64,000 nucleotides of DNA. Origin: Zea mays (taxonomy: Eukaryota > Streptophyta > Magnoliopsida > Poales > Poaceae). How positions within the stretch are numbered: the stretch's first letter is position 1; the number at the start of each line of letters is the position of its first letter. The translations under genes and the position numbers were made by a program. The stretch covers positions 75,556,207 to 75,620,206 of the forward strand of contig NC_050098.1 in NCBI RefSeq assembly GCF_902167145.1. The letters run 5' to 3'. Shown piece by piece: positions 24,833 through 34,087 of the stretch. The notes beneath the pieces are model-generated. The model was not told the DNA's origin. It worked only from the letters and a program-made list of their open reading frames with translations, and did no database searches.

Positions 24833-25627
24833 GATTCTTAGAGAAAATTTTGTAATATGATTGTAAAAAAACTTATGTAAATTTATGCGTACCTTGTAAT
24901 ATATCTTTTCCCCTTTTGTTCGTGTACAATCTGCTTTGCTGTGGACGAAATTTTCTTTTTGAGCCGAAGGCGAAAAACACCTTCCCTTCTTTTCGTACAC
25001 AACGAAGCATGAAAATTTCTTCTTTCTCCGAAGCTTCATCCTCATTGCCGAAGCATCTGCCTTTTCTGTATGATATGATGATAATGATCCTATGTATGTC
25101 TAAATAAATGTTTATGAATGCAAATGTCATGATGTAATGTATCATGCAAATGAATATCCGAATATATATTCGAAGCCATAATCATAGCCTTCATTCCCTT
25201 AGGAATGACTCAAATCTTTTTGCCGCTTATTTTTCGGCTTCACCGTTTATTTTTCGGTGTATCAGTGCTGACTTTTCGATGTAAGCCTCCCTTAGGAGCT
25301 TCTTCGCCTTTTACTTTGGCGGAATCAGCGTTTATTTTTCGTTGTAAGCCTCCCTTAGGAGCTTCTTCGCCTTTTACTTTGGCGGAATCAGCGTTTATTT
25401 TTCGCTGTAAGCCTCCCTTAGGAGCTTCTTCCTGTTTTCTTTTCTTTTTCCTTTGCACTCGATGGTGCGTTCTCAGCTTTTTACATTTACATCTTTGGGG
25501 GATATTGCTCTTATAGAATTGAAATAAGAAAAAGAAAAATTACATGCTGTGGCCCCATTAAAAACCTTTCTCCCCCTTTGGAAAGGAAAAGGGTGCCACA
25601 AGAAAGAATATAAAAAATTACATCAAG
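24833..25627. repeat. A convergent spacer with 63-bp tandem repeats
   Basis: Between the 3' end of the antisense gene and the 3' end of pol. Starts of the unit gtaagcctcccttaggagct are at 25281, 25344 and 25407, a 63-bp period; the third copy is partial. A shorter related tcggcttcaccgtttatttt motif precedes them. No gene seen. Confidence 0.85.
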
Positions 25628-28600
25628 CTAAACATAATATCGCCGAAGCTCATCTGCATTCCATGATCTAGGAATGTCGTTGCCGTCCATATCCTTCAAT
25701 CTGTAGGAACCGGGTCTTGACGAAGAAACTATGAGAAAAGGTCCTTCCCACTTCAGCTGTAACTTGCCTACTGTGTCTGGGTTGGCCACTCTTCGAAGCA
25801 CCAAATGTCCTGGTTCAATATTCTTTAGCCGAACCTTTCTATCACGCCATTTTATTGTTTCAGCTTGGTATTTAATGATGTTTTCCACAGCCTGAAGCCT
25901 GATCCCTTCTATAGCATCTTTTTCCACAGAGTAATCAGCTTCAGCTTCGTCTTCTGCCGAAGCTACTATTCTTATTGATCCTGCTTTTGCTTCTTCCGGA
26001 GTTATTGCTTCGTCACCAAACAATAATTTGAATGGTGTAAAACCTGTTGATCTTGATATTGTTGTGTTGTGGCTCCACACCACTTTGATTAATTCGTCTG
26101 GCCACTTTCCCCTGGGCTGATTGAAGATTAACTTCATTATTCCTGTCATTATGATGCCATTAGCCCTTTCAACAAGTCCATTTGACTCCGGATGCCGAAC
26201 TGATGCAAAATGGATCTTCGTGCCAATTTGTTCACAAAATTCTCTGAAAGCTTCACAAAATTCCTGTCATTATGATGCCATTATCCACAGTAATAGCCTT
26301 CGGCACTCCGAAGCGACAGACAATATTTTGCCAGAAAAACTTTTGAATAGTGACCGAAGTTATTGTGGCTCAAGGCTTTGCCTCTATCCATTTAGAAAAA
26401 TATTCCACTGCCACTACAACATATCTTAAGTTCCCTTGTGTTGGTGGTAACAGACCTAACAAATCAAGACCCCACCTTTGCAATGGCCAAGTGGGTTGTA
26501 TTAACTGGGTTAGAGACGAAGGTTGTTTTTGATCTCTTGCACATTTCTGACAGCCTTCGCACTTTTGAACTAATTCCGCTGCATCCGAAGCTGCCTTTGG
26601 CCAATAAAATCCTTGACGAAAAACTGTTCCCAGCAAAGGCCTAGATCCAATGTGAGATCCACACAAGCCTGCGTGTATTTCCTTCATCAATTCTATACCT
26701 TCGGCTCTGGATAAACATTTGAGTAGTGGAGAACAGACCCCATGCTTGTACAGCTCCCCTTCTATTATAACATATGGTCGAGCTCTTGCCTCTATCCTCT
26801 TGTTATAAGCTTCGTCATCTGAAAGAAAGTTACCCTGAAGGAAAGAGATGATCTCAGTTCTCCAGTCTTCACTATAAACAAGAGATATGTTGAGGACTGC
26901 TCTTTCAAGAAGTTCAACCGAAGGTGCTTTTATTGTTTCGAAAAATACTTCCGAAGGTAAGGGCAGCCCCTGTGCTGCTGACTTGGCTAGCAAATCAGCA
27001 TGTTCATTTTCTCCTCGAGGAATATTTTTGACAGAAAACACTTCAAAGGAAGCCTCAATCCTTCGGACCGTTTCTAAATATTTCTCAAGCTTCGGGTCTC
27101 TTGCTTTACAACTCTTGTCAATATGACCAGAAATAACCTGGGAATCAGTTTTAAGAACCACCCTTCTAATTCCCATTGCCTTTAACTTCCGAAGACCCAA
27201 GAGCAAAGCTTCGTACTCAGCAATGTTATTTGTGCAACTGAAATCAAGTCTTGCTGCATAGCAAGTTTTAACTTTGGAGGGTGCGACCAACACAGCGGCT
27301 GCTCCTGCCCCGAAGGTTCCCCAAGAACCATCGGAGAATACTGTCCAAACTTCGGCATCTTTACTCGCTTCTTCTTCCTGAGCCCCTGCGTCCAGTTAGC
27401 AATGAAGTCTGCTAACGCTTGGGACTGAATCGAAGATCTATGTACATAATCAATGCAGAACTCATTGAGTTCCGCAGCCCATTTTCCAACCCTTCCAGTA
27501 GCTTCTCTATTTCTCATAATATCCTTCAATGGTTGTGAAGAAGGGACAATTATATTGTATGCTTGAAAATAGTGCCGAAGCTTCCTGGAAGCCATCAAAA
27601 CAGCATACAACACCTTCTCCAATTCTGTATAATTTTTCTTTGATAAACTAAGAACTTCGGATACAAAGTATATTGGGGCTTGCTTTTTGACTTGCCCTTT
27701 ACGCTTCTCTTGGACAAGTGCTGCACTTACCGCTGAGTGCGAAGCTGCCACATATAACAACAGAGGAGCCCCTGGCGTTGGTGGAGTTAACGTCGTTAGG
27801 TCTATCAAATATTGCTTCAGCTCTTTGAAGGCTCTTTGCTGAACTGGTCCCCATTGAATAACATTGGCTGACTTCAGCACTTCGAAGAATGGTTAATTTC
27901 TCTCTGCTGATCTAGATATTAATCTATTGAGAGATGCCAGTCTTCCTGTCAATCATTGAGCCCCCTTCTTTGTGCTTGGTGGTTCCATTCGAAGGATAGC
28001 TTTGATTTTATTTGGATTAGCCTCAATCCCTTTTGTTGAAACTAGGCAGCCAAGGAATTTCCCCTTCTTTACTCCGAAAACACACTTTTCTGGATTCAGT
28101 TTTAGACCAGCCTGTCTAAAATTAGCGAAAGTCTCCTGCAGATCAGCAATGTGATTTTCTTGCTTCGTGCTTTTTACAATGATATCATCAACATAAGTTA
28201 GCACATTTCTGCCTATCTGAGAATGAAGAACCTTTGCTGTCATTCTGTTGAAGCTTCCTCCAGCATTCTTGAGCCCCTCAGGCATCCGAAGGTAACAATA
28301 TGTTCCGCTAGGGGTTATGAAGCTGGTTTTTGGCTCATCCTCCTTCTTCATCCAAATTTGATGATAGCCTGAATAACAATCCAACATGCTCATAAGTTCT
28401 GATGAAGCTGCTGCATCAACTAGGGAATCTATCCTTGGCAATGGAAACTCATCCTTCGGACAAGCCTTGTTGAGATCAGTAAAATCAATACACATCCTCC
28501 ATTTGCCATTGGCCTTTTTTACCATAACAGTGTTGGCCAGCCATTCTGGATACTTCACTTCTCTAATGACTCCGGCGCTGAGGAGTCTTTTTACTTCATT

Positions 28601-28630
28601 TCGAGCACCTTCGGCCTTGTCATCAGACAT
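25628..28630 (-). pseudogene. Pol of A: RT, RNase H, integrase, frameshifted
   Basis: RT opens at an ATG (28630) after a stop that ends the protease ORF. Palm motifs: KWRMCIDFTDLNKACPKD, LDCYSGYHQI and catalytic LTYVDDIIVKS (near 28190), all intact, open to 27953. Stops near 27895-27955 and a frameshift near 27400 precede an RNase H (CTNNIAEYEALLLGL near 27220) and integrase with its zinc-binding and core parts, open to 26370. The integrase core is disrupted by a 24-bp duplicated patch (26260-26283). The C-terminal tail is open 26149-25628, with FTPFKLLFGDEAITPEE and a GPFLIVSSSRPGSYRL module. No chromodomain, consistent with a Tat-lineage element. Confidence 0.9.
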
Positions 28631-28642
28631 CTTCCGAAGCCT

Positions 28643-29587
28643 CTACTTTCTGGGTCTGAAAGATGGATCAACATTGAGCGAGTGTTCAATAACATCCCTG
28701 TTGACGCCACAGAGATCGTTAGCCGACCATGCAAAGACATCTTTGTTGTTGGAGAGAAAACTTATCAGGGTTTTCTCTTGTTGCTCAGACAATTGAGATC
28801 CCAGCAGCACCTTCTGCTCTACGATATCTTCGCATAAAAGCATGGGTTTCGGCTGATCGGCCGAAGTAGCCTTCTCCCTTCTGTACTTGTACTGCTCACA
28901 AGCTTCAGCTTCATCTATATTGTGGATTGCTTTTGAATCAGTCCAATTCCCCTCGGCCTTTCTGGCAGCTTTCTGACTCCCATAAATAGCAATAAGTCCC
29001 TGATCCGAAGGTATCTTCATGCAAAGATATGCTGGATGAAGAATTGCTTCAAAAGCATTGAGTGTTCCGCGACCAATGATAGCATTGTAAGGATACTCCA
29101 TGTCGACAATGTCAAACACAACTTGCTCAGTCCTTATATTGTTGACGAATCCGAAGGTCACTGGCATGGTAATCTTACCAAGCACTACAATCTGTCTTCC
29201 TCTGAAGCCACAAAGAGGGTGTGTAGCATCATGAATCTTGTCTTCGGGCTCTTGCATTTGTCTGAAGGCCTTAGCAAATATAATATCCGCTGCACTACCT
29301 GTATCAACCAAAACATTATGGACCAGAAATCCTTTGATCACACAAGAGATAACCATAGCATCATTGTGTGGGTAATCCTTGAGCTGAAGATCCTCTTGAG
29401 AGAAGGTAATTGGAATGTGAGACCATCTTGACTTGATGAAGGGTCCTTGTACCCCTACATGTTGTACTCTTCTCTGTGTCTCCTTCTTCTGTTTCTTGTT
29501 AGTCGGCTCTGAGCATGAACCGCCTATTATCGGGAGGATCAGCTTTGGAGCCGAAGCAGTTTCAGCTTGGTTCTTGAACGAAGCCAT
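28643..29587 (-). CDS. Protease ORF of A, directly after the 5' leader
   Basis: 314 codons, uninterrupted, starting 44 bp inside the element with no gag upstream. Aspartic protease active site LVDTGSAADIIFA at about residues 93-105; the fold continues to IIGRGTLNAFEAILHPAYL. The C-terminal part ends KDVFAWSANDLCGVN...SFRPRK, which normally leads into RT. It ends at TAG (28643-28645) in the Gln position of RPRK-Q; the RT frame resumes 12 bases later at ATG 28630. B carries TAA at the same codon. Usually such a protease is released from Gag-Pol; here it would have to be made alone. Confidence 0.8.
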   Translation of the reverse strand: MASFKNQAETASAPKLILPIIGGSCSEPTNKKQKKETQRRVQHVGVQGPFIKSRWSHIPITFSQEDLQLKDYPHNDAMVISCVIKGFLVHNVLVDTGSAADIIFAKAFRQMQEPEDKIHDATHPLCGFRGRQIVVLGKITMPVTFGFVNNIRTEQVVFDIVDMEYPYNAIIGRGTLNAFEAILHPAYLCMKIPSDQGLIAIYGSQKAARKAEGNWTDSKAIHNIDEAEACEQYKYRREKATSADQPKPMLLCEDIVEQKVLLGSQLSEQQEKTLISFLSNNKDVFAWSANDLCGVNRDVIEHSLNVDPSFRPRK

Positions 29588-29612
29588 TGTCTCAAAAAAG
29601 TGGAAGTGAGTT

Positions 29613-29630
29613 CACCGGAGGTGGGAGCCA
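29613..29630 (-). promoter_or_regulatory. Primer-binding site of A
   Basis: Minus strand reads TGGCTCCCACCTCCGGTG, one base after the 5' LTR. C has TGGCGCCCACCTCCGGTG at the same place. The TGG start fits a tRNA CCA end; I do not assign the tRNA. Confidence 0.75.
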
Positions 29631-29631
29631 A

Positions 29632-30213
29632 TGTTGGGGACTTGTTCTCAAATGCTATGAATTAAGAACAAGGCAACATAAAATGTTAAATGTTAAAGCC
29701 CTTCGTCCGCTGAAGCATTATTTCCCTGAGGATTTAATGAGCCTCGGACGAAGGTCATGGATGATAAATCACGAAGGTCCTACCTTCGTGTTCAGAAATA
29801 AAACAATGCGAAATGAAATATAAAATATAAAACGTTAAAGAATACCAAGAATAAATAACATTATTTACTTATTTTATAATATAAACTGAAATATTAAAAC
29901 ATGATGTTCAGTTACACTTATACCTTTGCCTTAGCAGAAAACAATAATTCCAGAGTAATGCGTTGACAATTACAGGATTGCGTGAACAGTAAAGGAGTAC
30001 TGTTCACTATTTATAGGCACAGGACGTAGCCTGTAAGAAATTACAATCATACCTCTTACAAAAGATTACAATTATGAATCAGACCCTTATGGACTAAAAA
30101 GTCATTCCATCTTTAAGTCGATTCGATCCTTCATCTTTGGATACGCTATAAACAGGTTTTGCCGAAGGTGTTTCTTCCTGAAGGACCTTCGGCGACGAAG
30201 CATGGTCCCAACA
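29632..30213 (-). mobile_element. A 5' LTR
   Basis: 582 bp, the same length as 12311-12892, about 17 substitutions. Minus-strand TATAAATA at 30008-30015; inverted repeat arms 29982-29991 and 29998-30007. Followed by TSD ctatg (30214-30218). Confidence 0.93.
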
Positions 30214-30818
30214 CTATGAGATAAGAACAAGGCAACACAAATGTTAATGATTAAAGACCTTCGTCCTTCGAAGCATTATCTCTCTTAGGACATAATGATC
30301 TTCAGACGAAGGTCATGAAGGACATACCTTCATCATTTCAATATGTAAGAATACATACAAGAACATATGAAACATAAAAAGAGAATGAATAATTATATTA
30401 AATCATTAGATTATTCATATTGCCATTATATAATCATGAATAAACATCAATGATGTTAAAATACATTTGTACCTTCGGCTTGATAGAAGGTAAAAGTCCG
30501 AGTGACGTGCGAGCGATTACAAGTCCACATGAACAGTACAGAGGTACTGTTCATCTATTTATAGGCATGGGACACAGCCCGGACAAAATTACATTCATGT
30601 CCTTGATAACTAATCATAACCATGACACAAACTATCAAGGACTATGCGGTCTTTTCCTCTTTAAGTCGGTGCCACCCTTCGTCTCAAGCGTGTCATCATG
30701 CCGAAGCTCTTTCAATTGTAGCTTCGACATACATCTTCATGTCACGCCGGCTTGCATGTCATATTGTCGAAGGTGTTTTTGCTTAGAGGACCTTCGGTGG
30801 AGAAGAAGGCCCCCAACA
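30214..30818 (-). mobile_element. B 3' LTR, remaining part
   Basis: Continues the B LTR begun at 12283-12310 after element A. Minus-strand TATAAATA at 30556-30563; inverted repeat arms 30530-30539 and 30544-30553. Ends ...cccccaaca at 30818, followed by gtagccccttc, as in A, C and E. Confidence 0.88.
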
Positions 30819-31026
30819 GTAGCCCCTTCACGGTGCTAGATCATTTTTCGTAACGAGCTCGATCCGCGAAAAACTCGAAGGCTTCGGAATGCCGAAGGTC
30901 CAAAAAACACCTTCCCTGAGCTCGTTGCCAAGAAACGATTATAATATTCCAAGCGTCGAGTGGTCCACCATTCAGCGAGTGCAGGCGACCTAGTGGTTCG
31001 CCTTCCCACCTGCAGCACTATAGCAC

Positions 31027-31036
31027 TATATAAATA
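31027..31036 (+). promoter_or_regulatory. TATA box of B's antisense gene
   Basis: TATATAAATA, 173 bp before the ATG at 31209, inside the element next to the 3' LTR. Equivalent boxes: E TATATAA at 62794-62800 with matching flanks (gcagcactatata), and C TATAAATA at 33937-33944. Confidence 0.7.
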
Positions 31037-33113
31037 GACAGGTTGGTGAAGAGTTACCACAACATTCATTGCCATTGCACTGTTGTGCTGTTAAAAAATT
31101 TAACCATAGCCGAAGCTTTCTGCACTGCGCTTTCAAGCGAACACTTCATCATTTAAGGTTAACTTCGTCAGACGGGTTAGCTTTGTCAAACTGTAAAAAT
31201 CCATCAAAATGTCCAGAGTGTGGTCAACTGCAAGGGTGTCTCGTGAGGGGGAAGAAACCGAGGCCACTGAAACAGCACCAATTTTAGAAGTAATGAAATG
31301 ATCAGGTCTTGTTGTGGCTGACGAAGGTACTTCTAATGTCGAATTTGAGCAGACTGTGATTGAGGGTGAAGATGTTGAGAGCGAAGAAGACTACAGTATT
31401 CTGATCCCAACGAAGCCTAGTCATCTAGATTTTGAAAAATCTACTGTGTCTGAAGACGACATGCCTATGATGATGAAACTAGGCTATTTTGGAGAAGCTG
31501 AAAGCAAACTTGTTCGATTTGATAGAGAAGAGACTACCCTAGAGCCGAAGAAGGATGAAGTTGTGGTTTTCAAGAGCTTCTTCAGAGCGGGGCTACGATT
31601 TCTCCTGAACGAGATGATAGGGGAAGTCCTAAAGAACTTCAAAATATATCTTCATCAGCTGACCCCTAAAGCTATTGTTAGGCTCAACTTCTTTATTTGG
31701 GCCCTTCGAAGCCAAGGGATGAGCCCAGATGCCGAAGCTTTCTGTCGAGTGCATGAGCTACACTATCAGACGAAGGCCAGGGCAGATGGTCTCCATGAAA
31801 ATTTTGGTTGTTATAAATTTGCGTATCGAAAGGATACGAAGGCACCAGTCCTCAGCTACTGCACAAAGTGGCCAGCCGGCTGGAAAAATGAATGGTTTTA
31901 TATGAAGGATGATGAGAAAACAGGGAGAAGCTGATGACCATGGTCATGAGTCCTCTGAGCTTGAGCTTCGGAATGACACGGCCCTTATGCAACATGCAAC
32001 TGGGGTCACCCTATCAGCTGGCCGAAGTGGAATTTAGAGTGGTGGCTGAACAGATCAGTACCAGAGACTTGGTGCAAGAATATTTGGCTAACAGAACATA
32101 TCCTACATCTAGTGGCTGGGGAATGCCGAAGAAGAAGGAAGCGGGGAAGAAGCACGAACTCGTTCGACTTGCTTACCGCTTCAAATTTGAGAAGCAATTG
32201 AAAAAGCCGTGCAAAGAATGGCTGGACATGACCGAGACAATGTGCAATGAAATACTTGGAAATTATACCAAAAAGAAAGACCAATTGATGACCGCAGCCT
32301 TCGGCACCCGGCCAAAACGAAGATTGAACCGGGTGATGGATGCCTTGAAATTTGAATATCCTGATTATGAAAGGCTTTACAAAGGTGTCGAAGGGGTAAA
32401 AAGAAAAAGAATTGTCAGCATTTTGAATACGCAAGAGGCTAGAATGGTAAAGGAGGATGAAAAAGCTTCAAAAAAGACAAAAACTGCTCCTGAACCGAAG
32501 GCGACAATTTTGAAGAAGAGGAAGGCTGAAACTCCGGAGCCGAAGATAACTGAGGCAATAGAGGAGACTCCTTCGACACCTCCCGCTGCTGAAATAGCAG
32601 AGATTTTAAAGGTAATGACTGAATCTTTACCCATCAAGCTGCTAAGTCCTCTCAGACCAGAACTGATACGACTTTTATAGAAGGATCAACCCTCAGCTGT
32701 AAAGGAGAAGACTGAGGGTCAGAAAAAATGAAGAATTGTTAATGTCATGCAAGCCATCGAGCGGACACCATAGCTAGCCTCGGCATCCAAAATGGCACCT
32801 ATTACAAGCGGCGAGGCTATTGCCGAAGCTGATACCTCTGCCAAAGCTGCAGCTACTGCCGAAGCTGCCAACCTTGAGAGTACACTGTCAGGGATTGATA
32901 AAATTCTTTTGGTTATGGCTACGGAAGAGACAGCTGTGGCTGCAGAGAAGGTCGAGGCCATAGTGCCTGACAAAGGGAAAAAGATTGCTGATGCTGCTTC
33001 GGAAGAAAGGGACTTTGACCTTCGGAACCTAGTAGGTCAAGAATTATCTGAGGCTGAAAAGAAGGAGCTACAGGAATATGGATATCCTGTGGCTACCAGC
33101 CAGGAGCTATGCT

Positions 33114-33783
33114 TGTTGGGGACTTGTTCTCAAGTGCTAAGAGTTAAGAACAAGGCAACATAAAAAGTGTTAAGTGTTAAAATCCTTCGTCCTTCGAAGC
33201 ATTATGTTCCTTTGGGAAATAATGAGTCTCGGACGAAGGTCATGAGAGACATACCTTCGTAAACATAACAAGTAATGACGAAGGACTCACATAAAGCATG
33301 AAATATGATATAAGCATCACCATAGAATCATTTCTATTTTATTAACATGGAAAAACAGAAATGATTCCAAATTACAAATGTACCTTCGGTCCTGAGAGAA
33401 GGTGAAAAGTACAAGCGTGATGCCAAAAGCAAATGCCAAGTCAGCGTGAACAGTACGGGAGTACTGTTCATCTATTTATAGACGCGGGACGCAGCCCACG
33501 TAAAATTACATCCATGTCCATTACATTTGTTAACGGCTTATGAAAATCTGTCGAGGCCCCCGAAGTCTTTTCATCTTTAAGTCGGTTCCCCCTTCTGCCA
33601 TCGCGCCGAAGCTTCCCTGCGCACAGCTTCGGCTACACTCGACCTTCGTCTGGTTCAGGCTTCGTTTTGGCCGTGCTCCATATTCATAATTCTGGATCCG
33701 AAAATACCTGTTCACATAATCCACTCGGAAAACATTGTCAAATCATGTTTTTGAGGACCTTCGGAGGACGAAGGCCCCCAACA
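33114..33783 (-). mobile_element. C 3' LTR
   Basis: TGTTGGGGACT...GGCCCCCAACA. Minus-strand TATAAATA at 33473-33480; inverted repeat TGAACAGTAC (33447-33456) / GTACTGTTCA (33461-33470), 4-nt spacer. Confidence 0.96.
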
Positions 33784-33936
33784 GTAGCCCCTCGCAATAT
33801 TAATTTGTAAATAATAAATTTAGATTGCGATATGGACGAAGGCCTTGAGCCGAAGGTCCGAAAAAACACCTTCCCTTTGCTAGAATAGCAACATTCAATG
33901 ACAAGTGGGGTCTTTCAACTTTCAACGCATCAAGCG

Positions 33937-33944
33937 TATAAATA
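33937..33944 (+). promoter_or_regulatory. TATA box of C's antisense gene
   Basis: TATAAATA on the plus strand, 144 bp before the ATG at 34088 and 154 bp inside the element. It is separate from the LTR promoter, which faces the other way. Confidence 0.7.
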
Positions 33945-34087
33945 CGGCCATGCCGCAAACTTATTTCGCACGCTTTCTGGCCAACCATTCCTGCTCATTC
34001 ATTTTTTAGCTCTTGTGCACTGTGATCTGCTAAGTTTTTAGCTTTGAAGCTTCGGCTTTTAAAAACAGTTTTTTAGCGCTTCCGAAG

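Larger units (their letters stand above)
12311..30213 (-). mobile_element. Ty3/gypsy element A: pol plus antisense gene, no gag
   Basis: LTRs 12311-12892 and 29632-30213 (582 bp each), TSD ctatg (12306-12310 and 30214-30218). Without G and its TSD copy it is about 9.0 kb. On minus: 5' LTR, PBS, protease ORF, RT-RNase H-integrase. On plus: antisense gene from about 13015 to 24832. I count about 17 substitutions between the LTRs (about 2.9%), roughly 1.1 million years at 1.3e-8 per site per year. There is no gag: the protease ORF starts 44 bp inside the element. Resembles maize cinful. Confidence 0.93.

Noticed and set aside
25240..25458. Repeat-containing open frame (EEAPKGGLQRKINADSAKV) on minus strand
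   Set aside because: It is the 63-bp repeat read in one frame; 63 is a multiple of three so the frame persists, but C's array changes the residues without a conserved protein.
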